From Colwellia sp. (GTDB lineage Bacteria > Pseudomonadota > Gammaproteobacteria > Enterobacterales > Alteromonadaceae), in contig JABSOY010000007.1 of NCBI GenBank assembly GCA_013215385.1, forward strand, positions 124,001-188,000: a stretch of DNA of 64,000 bases, read 5' to 3'. Positions 33,937-44,804 of the stretch are shown piece after piece (the stretch's first letter is position 1; every line of letters starts with the position of its first letter). Under the pieces are notes generated by a model that saw only the letters and a list, made by a program, of their open reading frames with translations, ran no database searches and was not told where the DNA came from. The translations under genes were made by a program, and so were the position numbers.

Positions 33937-35601
33937 ATGTGTTCAATCTTTGGTATATTAGATATAAAAACAGGTGCTGATGCACTTCGTCCGAAAGCTT
34001 TAGAATATTCTCGTTTATTACGCCACCGCGGTCCTGATTGGTCAGGTATTTACAGCAGCGCACATGCTATTTTAGTGCATGAACGTTTATCGATTGTTGA
34101 CACCGAGCATGGTGCACAACCGCTTTACAACCAAGATAAAAAAAATATTCTTGCGGTAAATGGTGAAATTTATAACCACAAAGCTTTAGCCGCAAACCTA
34201 AACGTCGATTACTCGTTTCAAACGGGTTCAGATTGTGAAGTAATTCTGCCTTTATATGAAGAATTTGGCGTTGAATTTGTAGATAAATTACAAGGCATGT
34301 TTGCTTTTTGTTTATACAATGAAGCCGATAACTCTTATCTTATTGCTCGTGACCATATGGGTATTATTCCGCTTTACACAGGTTATGACGAAGAAGGTAA
34401 CTTTTATGTTGCCTCTGAAATGAAAGCGCTAATGCCAATTTGTAAAACAGTGAGCGAATTTCCTCCTGGCCATATTCTTGATAGCCGCGTCGGTGAGTTA
34501 CAACAGTACTATAAACGTAACTGGCAAAAATACTCGGCAATTAAAGATAACACCACCAGCACCACTAAAATTCGCGAAGCATTAGAAGAGTCAGTAAAAA
34601 GCCATTTAATGACCGATGTCCCCTACGGTGTCCTATTGTCAGGTGGTTTAGACTCTTCATTAATTTCGGCAATCACGCAAAAATTTGCCGCACGTCGTAT
34701 AGAAGATAACGATTTAGCCGAAGCCTGGTGGCCAAAGGTGCACTCTTTTGCTTGTGGTTTAGCGGGCTCGCCCGATTTAATTGCCGCGCAAACCGTTGCA
34801 GACAGTATTGGTACGATTCATCACAGCGTAATCTTTACCGAACAAGAAGGTATTGATGCGTTAAAAGAAGTGGTTTATCACTTAGAAACTTATGATGTAA
34901 CCACTATTCGTGCTTCTACTCCCATGTACTTAATGGCGCGTAAAATAAAAGCCATGGGTATAAAAATGGTACTTTCTGGTGAAGGTGCTGATGAACTTTT
35001 TGGTGGCTATTTATATTTCCATAAAGCGCCAAACGCGCAAGAATTTCATGAAGAATTAAACCGTAAACTTGATAAGCTTCATATGTTTGACTGTTTACGT
35101 GCTAACAAGTCAATGTCAGCTTGGGGTATTGAAGCCCGAGTACCATTTTTAGATAAACATTTTATGGACGTTGCGATGCGCATCAACCCTGAAGATAAAA
35201 TGTGTGGCAATGGTAAAATGGAAAAAGCAATTCTGCGTGAGTCTTTCGAAGGTTATTTACCTAAAGAAATATTATGGCGTCAAAAAGAGCAGTTTTCAGA
35301 TGGCGTAGGTTATTCTTGGATTGATAGTTTAAAAAGCTTTATCGAAGAACAAGTAACAGATCAACAACTTGCTAGTGCTGAATTTAAGTTTCCTTTCAAT
35401 ACTCCCGATACTAAAGAAGCTTATTTCTATCGCAATATTTTTGAAGGTCACTTCCCGCTAGCTTCAGCTGCTGAGTGCGTGCCAGGTGGTAAATCTGTTG
35501 CCTGTAGTACCCCGCAAGCACTTGCTTGGGATGAAAGTTTTAGCAAAATGGCAGACCCATCAGGGCGCGCAGTGATGAGTGTTCATAACGACAGTTATTA
35601 G
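33937..35601 (+). CDS. asnB: Asparagine synthase B (glutamine-hydrolysing)
   Basis: A 554-residue enzyme making asparagine from aspartate, glutamine and ATP. The glutaminase domain starts with MCSIFGI (nucleophile Cys2 after Met removal) and has RHRGPDWSGIY, HERLSIVD, NGEIYNH and GSDCEVILPLYEEFG. The synthetase domain has the PP-loop LLSGGLDSSLISAI and SGEGADELFGGYLYFHKAPN. AAAGGAG lies 10 nt upstream of the ATG. It is transcribed alone and ends at a strong terminator. Length equals E. coli AsnB (554). Confidence 0.97.
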   Translation: MCSIFGILDIKTGADALRPKALEYSRLLRHRGPDWSGIYSSAHAILVHERLSIVDTEHGAQPLYNQDKKNILAVNGEIYNHKALAANLNVDYSFQTGSDCEVILPLYEEFGVEFVDKLQGMFAFCLYNEADNSYLIARDHMGIIPLYTGYDEEGNFYVASEMKALMPICKTVSEFPPGHILDSRVGELQQYYKRNWQKYSAIKDNTTSTTKIREALEESVKSHLMTDVPYGVLLSGGLDSSLISAITQKFAARRIEDNDLAEAWWPKVHSFACGLAGSPDLIAAQTVADSIGTIHHSVIFTEQEGIDALKEVVYHLETYDVTTIRASTPMYLMARKIKAMGIKMVLSGEGADELFGGYLYFHKAPNAQEFHEELNRKLDKLHMFDCLRANKSMSAWGIEARVPFLDKHFMDVAMRINPEDKMCGNGKMEKAILRESFEGYLPKEILWRQKEQFSDGVGYSWIDSLKSFIEEQVTDQQLASAEFKFPFNTPDTKEAYFYRNIFEGHFPLASAAECVPGGKSVACSTPQALAWDESFSKMADPSGRAVMSVHNDSY

Positions 35602-35624
35602 CTGTTCGATTTTTAACAGTCTGC

Positions 35625-35656
35625 AAAGCCGATAAGTAATACCTTATCGGCTTTTT
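35625..35656 (+). terminator. Rho-independent terminator of asnB
   Basis: A 12-bp stem (AAAGCCGATAAG / CTTATCGGCTTT) with a 6-nt loop runs into a T-tract, 23 nt after the asnB stop. Confidence 0.9.
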
Positions 35657-35776
35657 CATTTCTGCAATTAAGCTCATCAGATCAAAAAAATGTATTAATT
35701 TGAATACTTAAAAAAATATTTGTGTAGAATAACAATCAAAAATAAATAATAGAAACCGTTGAAGTAGGAAATAATT

Positions 35777-36619
35777 TTGAGCAAAGAAATTGATCACAAC
35801 ATGCCAAGCATTAAGCTTGATAAAGATCAGGTAGAATCTTTTAAAAATACCCGAACTAAATCAACAAACCCAGTAAGTTCCGGTGTTGAACCTTCAGTTC
35901 AAACTTCTTTGACAACATCTGCAGAAGCTAAAAACACTTCATCATCAGCACTATCTAAATTTTCAACTTTTCTGATTTATTCATTAATGGCTGGTGCTGG
36001 TTATTGGGGTTACCAACAAAACATTAAAACCACTGCATTGCTAACCTCTTCAGAAAACCGCATTGCCGATTTAGAACGGCAGTTATCGGCAACAGGCGAA
36101 GAGATGGGTGAATCAGCGGTAGAAATGAAGGTTAGAATCGAAACATTAGGAAAAACCAGCGACAAACTTTGGATAGAAATGGATAAACTATGGGCTTCTG
36201 CTTGGCGTAAAAATCAATCTCAAATTAAAAGCTTACAAAGTAAGAATAAAGCACTGAACAATTTATCGTCGACTCAAGGTAAATCAATCACCTCTACATT
36301 AGCATCAATTAAAGAATTAAATGACAAGCAAGTTGCTGCAGAGTATTCCGTTGATGCGTTAAAAGAACAATTAAAATCTTCTGATTTACTGACTGAGAAA
36401 ATGCAAGAACTGTCTTTAGAGCTTTCAGCAATTGAATCAAGTTCTCAACGTCGTGATACGCAACAAATTGCCCTGGCGAGTCGCGTAACAAAACTCAATG
36501 AGCAAAATAATCAATTACGCGCACAGATAAAAAGTTTGCAAACCAAACTGACGCAAGTAATCAAAACTATCCCAGCAAAAACAGCACCGCCAATAATAAC
36601 TAAGACTACAGGTCAATAA
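35777..36619 (+). CDS. Unknown single-pass membrane protein with coiled coil
   Basis: A 280-residue protein I do not recognise. The start is TTG with AGGA about 8 nt upstream; no ATG fits the N-terminus. Residues 1-55 are polar and Ser/Thr-rich. One membrane helix lies near 57-75 (FSTFLIYSLMAGAGYWGY). Residues ~90-265 are strongly heptad-like (IADLERQLSATGEEMGESAV, LSLELSAIESSSQRRDTQQI, QLRAQIKSLQTKL), so a long coiled coil is expected, probably in the periplasm. It lies downstream of asnB but behind that gene's terminator, so it likely has its own promoter. An envelope-spanning or division-related scaffold is possible, but no evidence fixes this. Confidence 0.75.
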   Translation: MSKEIDHNMPSIKLDKDQVESFKNTRTKSTNPVSSGVEPSVQTSLTTSAEAKNTSSSALSKFSTFLIYSLMAGAGYWGYQQNIKTTALLTSSENRIADLERQLSATGEEMGESAVEMKVRIETLGKTSDKLWIEMDKLWASAWRKNQSQIKSLQSKNKALNNLSSTQGKSITSTLASIKELNDKQVAAEYSVDALKEQLKSSDLLTEKMQELSLELSAIESSSQRRDTQQIALASRVTKLNEQNNQLRAQIKSLQTKLTQVIKTIPAKTAPPIITKTTGQ

Positions 36620-36642
36620 GCTGCTTATAGAGTATAAAGTAC

Positions 36643-36680
36643 TTTGCTATTATCCCTGACAAAAAGGGTTTAATAGCAAA
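36643..36680. terminator. Hairpin between the coiled-coil gene and sbcC (convergent)
   Basis: TTTGCTATTA and TAATAGCAAA form a 10-bp stem, and an inner CCCT/AGGG pair extends it. It lies between the two stop codons. There is no long T-tract. Confidence 0.5.
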
Positions 36681-36722
36681 TGTACCGCTCGTTTGGATCT
36701 GATAAAGCTAAGCAATAATCCG

Positions 36723-39700
36723 TTATTCTTTTGCCCTAAATTTAAATTGCCCTGCTAGCTCACTTACCCCTAGACCACTGCGTTTTTTAACTTTTATTTG
36801 TACAGGGATCCGATCTTTTAGGGTATCTACATGGCTTATTACGCCGATCATCTTACCACTGGCGTTTAAGCTATCTAATGCATCAAGTGCGATTTCCAGG
36901 GTATCGTTATCTAGTGTACCAAAACCTTCATCGAGGAACAGCGAATCGATGCTGGTTTTTGCACTCACTAAATCAGACAGAGCAAGAGCAAGTGCTAAGC
37001 TCACTAGAAAACTTTCTCCGCCAGAAAGCGTTTTGGTATCGCGTACGCTGTCTGCTTGCCAAGTATCAAGCACTTCAAGGGTTAAGGCTTCAGATTGCTG
37101 ACACTGCAGCTGATAACGGGCATGTAAACGTTCAAGTTGTTGGTTTGCTAAATAAACTAAATGAGCGAGTGTCAATCCTTGTGCAAATTTTCTGAACTTA
37201 GCGCCGTCAGCAGAGCCTATTAGGCCCGTTAAGTGGGCTAAGTCATCAACATTAATTTGCTGCTGTGCAATGAGATCAAGCAGGCTTTTTTGCTGCTCTC
37301 GCTGACTTTCATTTTGTGTTAATGTTTGGCTCAATTGTCCTTGCTTAATTTGTACCTGTTTAAGGTTTTCATTCACATCACTCAGTTTTTCTTCAATGAT
37401 ATCAATATTAAAGTCAGTGATACCAGCTTGGTTTATCTTTTCTTGTTCAAGTACTAATTGTGCTTGTTGCTCTTGATGTTGTTCTAGTAAGACATGAGTT
37501 CGCTGTTTTTCAGTATGAATTGAATCGAATAATTGCTGAGTTTGTTGTTGTTTCTCAGGCGATAACAACGCGTTAATAAAATGCTCCTCACTGGAGAACT
37601 CACTATCTAGTAGAGCCTCTTGCCATAAGAGTGTTGATTTTTCATATTCCGCACTAACTTTTATTAACTGCTGCTGAGCACTAGCCAATAACCCTTGCTG
37701 GTGTTGTTGATTTTGCATATTCTGTTGAAAATCACGCTGTTTTTTCGTTATTTCTTCATCAAACATTTTTCTACTGGTCGCTAGCTCTGCTCTGACTTGC
37801 TTAATATCTTTGTCGGCAAATAAATCGAAACGCTGTTGTTGGGCTAGCTGTAAATCAGCTAGGGAAACATTTTGTTGCTCTGTGAGGTTTATTTGCTCTT
37901 CATTAAGTTGTTGCTGTGATGTTTTGGCTATGGCAAGTTGCTGTGTTAATTCTGTTAACGTATTCAAGCTCTGTTCGTTCTGCTCAAGCGCCGTATTGTA
38001 TTTATTTATTTGGTTATTTTTTTCGCTAACCCATGCAGAAAAATCACTATGCTTAGGCAGCATGTCTGCATTGTCGATAAATAAACCTACCGGTAAAATA
38101 TCGCTCTCATGCTGAGATATTAAACGTTCAAGGGCATTAATGTCTGCTTTAAACGTATTAAACAGGGCAACTTTTGCTTGTTCTTTCTGCGATGACTTTT
38201 CACTTAACTGCTGTAAGCTCTGTTGAATATTTGCTTGATCATTCGTTAATATTTGTAGCTGATTTTGTTGCTGTGATTTTTGTTGCTCTGCCGACATCAG
38301 CTGCTGCTGGCATTGTTGTAAGTTATGACCAAGACTTTGCAACTCGCTATTTATCAGTAAGAGCTTATCGAGTTCTTGCCCACATTGTTGAACAAATGAC
38401 TCAATAATGTTCAAGTCAGCTAACTGACAAGTAAGGTTAAGCTGCTGTATTTGCGATGGCCATTGTTCTATTAAATGTTGTTGTTCAGCGCTTTTATCTT
38501 GTTGTGATTTTGCTGCGACATCGGCTTCAGCCTTTAAACGAGCTTGCGTGGCTGCGAGAGTTTTCCCTTGCTGTTCTAATTGCTGTAATTCTTGTGTGAG
38601 TTGTTGGAACCTTCGTTGGTGCTCTGAAAGTTTGGCATGGTCGCTGCCACTTTCTAACTGAGTATACTCTGCAATGGCAGGATGATCAGTTGCACCACAC
38701 AAGGGACAAGCTTGCTCTGCTTGTAAATTTAGCCGATGAGCACTTAACGATAAAATTAATTTTTGTTGCTCTAATATTACCTCGACATCATCACGGTTCA
38801 CTTTTACCGCTCGGTACTGTTCACGCAGTTTAGTAATTTGTGTCGATACTTCGTTATACTCTTGATTTTGAAGGGCTGTATGCTGTTGCGCTTGGGTAAG
38901 TTCAATAGTTAAAAAATTAAATCGACGTGCGCTTTCTAGTGCCTGTAAGCGTAAAGGTGTTTGTACCTGACTTTGATTAACCTTACGTTGCAGTGCTTGT
39001 TCGTCGGCAACACTTGCCTTTGCCAGTATCGTTTGTTGTGTTTGTTGAAATTGTGAAAATTGCTCGGTCAGGTCTTGGCGCAACTTTTCTTGTTGAAGCA
39101 GTATTTGTTGTTGGTTTGATTGTTGTAAGAGCAAGCTTTCTTGCTGCTTAATCAAGCTAGCTTGTTCGGCCGCGCTTTGGTGTATTTCTTCAACGATAAG
39201 GTGTATTTGTTGGTATTGATTTTGCCATAAGGGCAATTTTTCCGGTAATGTTTTCAGCTCAGGGTTTTGACGAATAAAATGTTCATTGTCATTATTTTGT
39301 TTTTGACATTGCTCTTGCCCAATAATAAGCTTTTCACAGGCTTGAATTGCAAGGCTTTTCGCTGAGACTAACTGCTCTAACTTGCTTTTTCCTTCATTGA
39401 CTTGCTGCGACAAGTGCTTAATTTGGCTATCTAAGGGGATAACTTTTTCATTTAACAAGTTTTCTGTTTGTTCAGCAACGCTTTGTTGCTCAGTTTGTTT
39501 TTGTGTTGCTTGGTCAACGTCTTGTTGAGCAGTTTGTGTTTGTTGCTCCGCTTCTTTACAAGTAACCGATAAATGGTCGGTACTGGTAATTAATGAGCTT
39601 TGCTGTAACTTTTTATCTGCCTGAGGTTCAAACAGCACTCTTAATTTTTCAGCCGGTATCGATAAGGCTAATTTTTCTAAATCATCTTTAGCTTGATGTT

Positions 39701-40529
39701 CTTTATCAGCAATTTGTAATAACTGCTGTTCATCGTGCTTTATTTTTTGCTTATTTTCGAGTGAATTTTGCTGCCAGTGCAGGGTCTTTTGCCATAACTT
39801 TACTGATGCAGTTAATTGTTGTTCATTATCTATAATCTGTTCAAGTTGCGCCCTGAGGTTATGCTCTTCTTCTGTTGATAATAGCGTAACGCCTTGGCTT
39901 TTTGCTTGCGCTAGTTTTAATTCGTCACTGGCATTTTTATGATTTTGATAGACTTGTTGAGAAACCTGACCGTAAATTTCAGTGCCGGTTAACTCTTCTA
40001 ATAACTCAGCTCGTTCGTTGGCGGGAGCATTTAAAAAAGCAGCAAATTGTCCTTGCGATAACATCATCGACTTGGTAAAACGAGAGAAGTCTAGGCCTGT
40101 TAAGCGCGCTATTTCACTACGTACCTGTGAAACTTTAGTGGCCAGTATTTGATCTTCCTGCTCTGCAGAGCACCTTATTTGTGCTAACTCAGCGATCGGT
40201 TTTTGTAAATTTCCCTCAATACTATTTTTCGCCCTGCGCTGGCTCCAAAATGCTCGATAAGCTTGACCTTTTACTTCAAATTCAACTTCAGCTAAACAAT
40301 TAGCAGTATGGCGAGTCATTAATTGATTTTGCTTGTCTGACACGGTTAAACGCGGTGTTTGATGATATAAGGCTAAACAAATTGCGTCGAGTATCGTCGT
40401 TTTCCCGGCACCGGTAGGGCCTGTTATCGCAAATAAACCACTGTCAGTAAAAGGTGCTTGGCTGAAATCAATTTTCCATGCACCTTTAAGTGAGTTAATA
40501 TTTTCAAAACGTAAACTTAATATTCTCAC
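36723..40529 (-). CDS. sbcC: SbcC subunit of the SbcCD nuclease (Rad50 homologue)
   Basis: A 1268-residue SMC-like ATPase. The N-terminus has Walker A in [20 protein letters not shown]. Two very long Gln/Glu-rich coiled coils flank a zinc hook ([12 protein letters not shown], near residue 606). The C-terminal half has the ABC signature [18 protein letters not shown] and Walker [14 protein letters not shown]. With SbcD it cuts hairpins and DNA ends during replication repair, which limits long palindromes. It overlaps sbcD by 4 nt. Length is above the E. coli value (1048), the extra lying in the Gln-rich coils. Confidence 0.96.
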   Translation of the reverse strand: MRILSLRFENINSLKGAWKIDFSQAPFTDSGLFAITGPTGAGKTTILDAICLALYHQTPRLTVSDKQNQLMTRHTANCLAEVEFEVKGQAYRAFWSQRRAKNSIEGNLQKPIAELAQIRCSAEQEDQILATKVSQVRSEIARLTGLDFSRFTKSMMLSQGQFAAFLNAPANERAELLEELTGTEIYGQVSQQVYQNHKNASDELKLAQAKSQGVTLLSTEEEHNLRAQLEQIIDNEQQLTASVKLWQKTLHWQQNSLENKQKIKHDEQQLLQIADKEHQAKDDLEKLALSIPAEKLRVLFEPQADKKLQQSSLITSTDHLSVTCKEAEQQTQTAQQDVDQATQKQTEQQSVAEQTENLLNEKVIPLDSQIKHLSQQVNEGKSKLEQLVSAKSLAIQACEKLIIGQEQCQKQNNDNEHFIRQNPELKTLPEKLPLWQNQYQQIHLIVEEIHQSAAEQASLIKQQESLLLQQSNQQQILLQQEKLRQDLTEQFSQFQQTQQTILAKASVADEQALQRKVNQSQVQTPLRLQALESARRFNFLTIELTQAQQHTALQNQEYNEVSTQITKLREQYRAVKVNRDDVEVILEQQKLILSLSAHRLNLQAEQACPLCGATDHPAIAEYTQLESGSDHAKLSEHQRRFQQLTQELQQLEQQGKTLAATQARLKAEADVAAKSQQDKSAEQQHLIEQWPSQIQQLNLTCQLADLNIIESFVQQCGQELDKLLLINSELQSLGHNLQQCQQQLMSAEQQKSQQQNQLQILTNDQANIQQSLQQLSEKSSQKEQAKVALFNTFKADINALERLISQHESDILPVGLFIDNADMLPKHSDFSAWVSEKNNQINKYNTALEQNEQSLNTLTELTQQLAIAKTSQQQLNEEQINLTEQQNVSLADLQLAQQQRFDLFADKDIKQVRAELATSRKMFDEEITKKQRDFQQNMQNQQHQQGLLASAQQQLIKVSAEYEKSTLLWQEALLDSEFSSEEHFINALLSPEKQQQTQQLFDSIHTEKQRTHVLLEQHQEQQAQLVLEQEKINQAGITDFNIDIIEEKLSDVNENLKQVQIKQGQLSQTLTQNESQREQQKSLLDLIAQQQINVDDLAHLTGLIGSADGAKFRKFAQGLTLAHLVYLANQQLERLHARYQLQCQQSEALTLEVLDTWQADSVRDTKTLSGGESFLVSLALALALSDLVSAKTSIDSLFLDEGFGTLDNDTLEIALDALDSLNASGKMIGVISHVDTLKDRIPVQIKVKKRSGLGVSELAGQFKFRAKE

Positions 40530-41854
40530 TTATTCTCGCCTTTTTTTAAACTTGCTACGCTACTATCTTCTACCGTTTTACTTTCAGCGCTTTGGTGCTG
40601 AACCTGCTCTAATGCTTGGGCAAACATTTCTTCTAAACGCAGCTTTTGTGCAAGCTCTTTATCACTTTGCCAATTTTCTTGTGCTAAACGTGTTGCAAAT
40701 ACATCGGTTAAACTCAGTTCATTTAAGGTTATTTTTTTCTGACTCGCTGGCATCGACTGTCGCGATGTTTTACTGCGCCGAACCAACAATACTTCAACAG
40801 GAAGTTCTTTTACCAGTGCTTCAATACGCGGCGTTAAGTCTTGTAGATATTCTGCACTATTAATTTCAATATCGAGCCAAATCTTTTGTCCGCTTATCTC
40901 GAAGGTTGAGGTATCAATTGCTCCAACCAGGCTTTCAATATCAGTGTGAAGTGCTTCTAATTTACTTTTTACCATTAATAACGGCTGAAAGCAGGGAATA
41001 TCTTGTTCAGTCACTTGTGCTAATTGGGCATTGTCGAATTCAACGATCAGTACTTTCTTAGTTTGCTTTGCTTCATCAAAACTTAGGGCAATAGGCGAGC
41101 CGCAATAACGAATATGCTCAGACTTTGCCACGACTTGACTACGATGAATATGACCAAGGGCAATATAATCGGCTTTTGGAAAAGCATTAGCAGGAAAAGC
41201 TTCAAGGGTACCAATATAGATATCACGCACCGATTCACTGGCAGTTACCCCTACTGTGGTTAAATGTCCGGTGGCAATAATAGGTAATGTTTTATTGCCA
41301 CCAATAATTGCTACGCTTTCAGCCTGTTGATACAAACATTGATAATGGTCGCTAATCGCTTGTTGTAAAGATTGTTGTTTTTCTTTCGCTGACTGGCCTG
41401 CGCTGCTGGCAATAATATCGCGAGGGCGAATAAATGGAATAGCACACAATACGGCCGCATTATTACCTTCTTTGTTTTTTAAAGTGATCACCTGTTTACT
41501 TAAATGTGAGCTGTCGCTTTCTGTCGCTTGCGTTATCACCTGACAAGACAAATGAGAGAGTAATTGTTTAGATTCACCCAACATAGCAACAGAGTCATGA
41601 TTTCCTGCAAGTAGAATTAGCTGACAGTTTTTTTCTTTCATATTGACGATAAAGTCAAAATACATTTCTCGGGCATAGCTCGGTGGTGTACCGGTATCAA
41701 AAATATCACCCGCAACAATAACAGCGTCAATATCGTGTTCAGTAACTTGTTGTAAAAGCCAGTTTAGAAATTGCTGGTGTTCATTGGCCCGGCTTTTTCC
41801 ATAAAAATTCTGCCCTAAGTGCCAATCAGAGGTGTGAAGCATTCGAAATGTCAT
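40526..41854 (-). CDS. sbcD: SbcD exonuclease subunit (Mre11 homologue)
   Basis: A 442-residue metallophosphoesterase. Phosphoesterase motifs in order: [41 protein letters not shown] and [13 protein letters not shown]. The C-terminal part matches SbcD capping and SbcC-binding regions. It is first in the sbcDC operon, with its stop overlapping the sbcC start. Single-strand endonuclease and double-strand 3'-5' exonuclease activities are known for the family. Confidence 0.96.
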   Translation of the reverse strand: MTFRMLHTSDWHLGQNFYGKSRANEHQQFLNWLLQQVTEHDIDAVIVAGDIFDTGTPPSYAREMYFDFIVNMKEKNCQLILLAGNHDSVAMLGESKQLLSHLSCQVITQATESDSSHLSKQVITLKNKEGNNAAVLCAIPFIRPRDIIASSAGQSAKEKQQSLQQAISDHYQCLYQQAESVAIIGGNKTLPIIATGHLTTVGVTASESVRDIYIGTLEAFPANAFPKADYIALGHIHRSQVVAKSEHIRYCGSPIALSFDEAKQTKKVLIVEFDNAQLAQVTEQDIPCFQPLLMVKSKLEALHTDIESLVGAIDTSTFEISGQKIWLDIEINSAEYLQDLTPRIEALVKELPVEVLLVRRSKTSRQSMPASQKKITLNELSLTDVFATRLAQENWQSDKELAQKLRLEEMFAQALEQVQHQSAESKTVEDSSVASLKKGENK

Positions 41855-42238
41855 ATTTTTGTTCTTATATTTGAAAGAATAGTGGTAAATACGTGAGATA
41901 AATCATTGAGTTCTTGAGTACAGACAAAACGGAGAAGTACTTTAGTTTCGAGATAATATTTAAAAAGCGCTCACCAATGAATAATACAATCCTCAGTGAC
42001 TATATAGCAAGTATTGCCAGCCATGTTTGCGTAATAATGAGTAACTAGAAGAGCGATTTTCCCTTCAGAATCTGGGTGAGGTTAAGGTAATAATCAACAC
42101 CAATATTTTTATCATAAATAGTTAGAACAACGGCGAAGGTATATTAGGTTTACTTTTATAAGTATTTATTATAATTTTTAAATAGTTAGTTATAATAAAT
42201 ACCATACCAATGAAAATAACAATGGCCATTACTCATTA
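41855..42238. other. Intergenic region between divergent sbcD and symporter gene
   Basis: About 384 bp of AT-rich sequence. It must hold the promoters of both divergent units. I see no open frame, strong hairpin or repeat in it, and no clear ribosome site directly before the ATG at 42239. Confidence 0.5.
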
Positions 42239-44356
42239 ATGTCAATTTATAAAATCCCCCTCTCTGTACAAATCATCTCTGCAATGTTTGTCGGGCTATT
42301 ATTGGGTTATATATTAGCAACTCCCTATTCGGTCATTAATAACATCGCCAATGCTTTTGTCACTTTATTACAGATGACAGTTCTTCCCTATATAACCCTT
42401 TCGCTTATTGTTGGTCTTGGGGGCTTGTCTCCCGATAAAGCTAAAAAAGTGTCAAGGCAAAGTTTAGCAATTATTTTTATCATGATATTGGTTGTACTAT
42501 TTTTTATTTTTAGTACCCCACTAGCTTTTCCCGACTGGCAACATGCTGAGTTTTATAGTGTGAACACCATTAAAGTCGCTGAAGAGTTTAACTTAGTCAG
42601 TTTATTTATTTCAGCGAATCCATTTAGTGCCTTTGCCAATACCTTGATCCCCGCGGTGGTTTTCTTCAGTATTTGTCTGGGGCTTGGTTTGATGCAAATA
42701 AAGTCTAAAAGACAAACGCTGTTAGTACTTTCAAATTTACAACAAGCAGTCGCTAATATTAACAATTTTATTATGAAGTTCGCACCGCTTGGGGTGTTTT
42801 GTATAGGTTGGCGCGCTGCGGTAACGATAGATGCTAGTCAATTTGATGGTTTAGTGGTTTATATGGTCAGTGCGATTGTATTAGTAATATTACTATGTTT
42901 TATCGTTTTCCCTGCTGTCGTTGCCACGGTTACTCCTTTTGGCTATAGAGAAATAGTTAAGGTATCGCGAGAGCCGATGCTGACGGCTTTTGCTACCGGC
43001 AGCTTCTTTTCAGTGATCCCTATTATTGTCGAGAAAACTAAAAAGTTAATCAAAGAGAAGTACCCAGAAGATAGCGATTTGGAAAAGATATCTGACGTTA
43101 TCGTACCAATATCTTTTAGTTTACCGGTCGGTGGTAAACTTTTAGCATTGCTCTTTGTGTTATTTGCAGCATGGTTTACTGGCGCTCAAATATCTTTTTC
43201 AGACTATATCAATTTAGTTGTTGCGGGATTACCACAACTATTTGGTAGTACCACCTTAGCCATGCAAAACTTACTCGACTTATTTAATGTTTCAGGCACT
43301 ATGTTTGATTTTTATCTTGTCGCAGAAAACTTACTTGCCGGACGATTAAGTGCCGTTTTTTCAGTGGTATTTTCCAGTTGCCTGCCGTTATTAATTGCTA
43401 CGGCGATGTTAAAACGATTTACGATAAAATGGCGTAACTTGGCGCGTAACTTGGCGATTATTCCTCTTGTTTCGTTACTAGCTTTTATCTCATTACGTTT
43501 TAGTTTTGATTCAATTAGCCATCAATATCAAGGTTATACAAATTTTATTGAACGTGACTTTTTATTTAATGATGTTGAAAGTACCTATCTTGATAAATCT
43601 TCGATGTCGAGTGAAACTAGACAAGGCTTTTCGCCTGTTTTAACCCGCATTAAACAACGTGGTTTTATTCGAGTTGGCTATTTCAGAGATGATTTACCCT
43701 ACGCATTTCATAACAATGACGGTAAATTGGTTGGCTTTGATATTGAAATAATGAACCAACTTGCCATTGATTTAGGGATTAACATAGAGTTTGTTAAAAT
43801 ATTCCACCATCAAGCTGAACAACTATTACAGTCAGGTTATTTAGATATAACCACGGGCATTCCTGTTATTCCCGACAATATGATTAAATTCACGCTTACT
43901 GTGCCCTATTCACAGCAGTCGTTAGCTTTTATCGTCAAAGACGAACGCCGGGTAGATTTTAAAGAATGGGCTAAGATTATTAAAAATAAAGACCTCATTA
44001 TCGGCATTCCTGAAACCTTTTTCTATCAAAAGGCCGTTGAGCGTAACTTTATTTATAATGATGCTTGGAAAATATCTACACCCAGACTATTTTTTAAAGA
44101 AAAATATCAACATATTGATGGTATGCTATTTGGCGCTGCGGCCGCTTCAGCCTGGACGTTATTGCATCCGGAATATACCGTTGTAGTACCTAAACCAATA
44201 TTAGCCCCGCTTTCAATGGCATTTCCCATTAATAATAATGATCAAGCTTTCGAGTTATTCATGCGTAATTGGATTGAAATGAAACAGCAGAGTAAAGTAA
44301 TTGATAAACTATTCAATTATTGGATCAGTAACAAAAGACCTTTAACAATAATTTAA
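42239..44356 (+). CDS. Dicarboxylate/amino acid:cation symporter fused to a periplasmic solute-binding domain
   Basis: A 705-residue fusion. Residues 1-410 are a sodium:dicarboxylate symporter (SDF/DAACS) with about eight helices: SVQIISAMFVGLLLGYILAT, LLQMTVLPYITLSLIVGLGG, VPISFSLPVGGKLLALLFVL and the GSTTLAMQNLLDLFNVSG region near the substrate site. A further helix lies near 405-425. Residues ~474-700 are a type-3 amino-acid-binding domain (SBP_bac_3): RGFIRVGYFRDDLPYAFHNN, LVGFDIEIMNQLAIDLGINI, GYLDITTGIPVI and FELFMRNWIEMKQQSKVIDK. SDF carriers normally use no binding protein. The fused domain should sit in the periplasm and could feed substrate or sense it. Confidence 0.88.
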   Translation: MSIYKIPLSVQIISAMFVGLLLGYILATPYSVINNIANAFVTLLQMTVLPYITLSLIVGLGGLSPDKAKKVSRQSLAIIFIMILVVLFFIFSTPLAFPDWQHAEFYSVNTIKVAEEFNLVSLFISANPFSAFANTLIPAVVFFSICLGLGLMQIKSKRQTLLVLSNLQQAVANINNFIMKFAPLGVFCIGWRAAVTIDASQFDGLVVYMVSAIVLVILLCFIVFPAVVATVTPFGYREIVKVSREPMLTAFATGSFFSVIPIIVEKTKKLIKEKYPEDSDLEKISDVIVPISFSLPVGGKLLALLFVLFAAWFTGAQISFSDYINLVVAGLPQLFGSTTLAMQNLLDLFNVSGTMFDFYLVAENLLAGRLSAVFSVVFSSCLPLLIATAMLKRFTIKWRNLARNLAIIPLVSLLAFISLRFSFDSISHQYQGYTNFIERDFLFNDVESTYLDKSSMSSETRQGFSPVLTRIKQRGFIRVGYFRDDLPYAFHNNDGKLVGFDIEIMNQLAIDLGINIEFVKIFHHQAEQLLQSGYLDITTGIPVIPDNMIKFTLTVPYSQQSLAFIVKDERRVDFKEWAKIIKNKDLIIGIPETFFYQKAVERNFIYNDAWKISTPRLFFKEKYQHIDGMLFGAAAASAWTLLHPEYTVVVPKPILAPLSMAFPINNNDQAFELFMRNWIEMKQQSKVIDKLFNYWISNKRPLTII

Positions 44357-44373
44357 GCACTAAGACTCCCTTT

Positions 44374-44799
44374 ATGAAGACATATTACAAAAGACATATT
44401 AGCCAAGCGAACCTGAAAGTATTACTGGTTAGTGCTGTAATAGCACTAACCGGATGCTCTGCTCATTACACCCTTTCGACTAACTTAGATAAAGAAAATT
44501 TTAAAAGTTACTTTAGCCCTGGGCAAGTCAAGATTGTAACAAGTGAAAATGACTTAACTGGCCGATATAAACTGATAGGCTTAGTTGAAGGACAAGACTG
44601 CCAAGCTAAGCCTCATCACGCAAAACCCGATAAAATAGCCGCTAGAACACAAGCTCGTCGACAAGCTTTTGAACAAAAGTCTAATGCGGTAATTTTTACC
44701 GGTTGTGCGTTGATAACTGATGACCAAGCGAGTAAGCAATGCCATGCCACGATTGTTTGTTATGCTAAAGCTTATCAAGTAGAACAAGTAACAGATTAA
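44374..44799 (+). CDS. rcsF: RcsF-like outer-membrane stress-sensor lipoprotein
   Basis: A 141-residue lipoprotein (signal and lipobox ALTGC). The C-terminal domain shows RcsF features: YKLIGLVEGQDCQAK, ARTQARRQAFEQKSNAVIFT and the paired cysteines in ASKQCHATIVCYAKAY. In enterobacteria RcsF triggers the Rcs phosphorelay on envelope damage. trmO follows at a 5-nt spacing, the neighbour order known from E. coli. No Rcs phosphorelay gene is in the window, so the role here is less certain than the identity. Confidence 0.85.
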   Translation: MKTYYKRHISQANLKVLLVSAVIALTGCSAHYTLSTNLDKENFKSYFSPGQVKIVTSENDLTGRYKLIGLVEGQDCQAKPHHAKPDKIAARTQARRQAFEQKSNAVIFTGCALITDDQASKQCHATIVCYAKAYQVEQVTD

Positions 44800-44804
44800 A
44801 AACT

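Noticed and set aside
36723-40529. Considered a RecN/SMC-type or defence ATPase
   Set aside because: The zinc hook CPLC and the overlapping SbcD phosphoesterase identify SbcC.
42239-44356. Fusion considered a diguanylate cyclase- or kinase-type sensor with transporter-like input
   Set aside because: No cytoplasmic signalling domain follows; the C-terminal part is a binding-protein fold that ends the protein.
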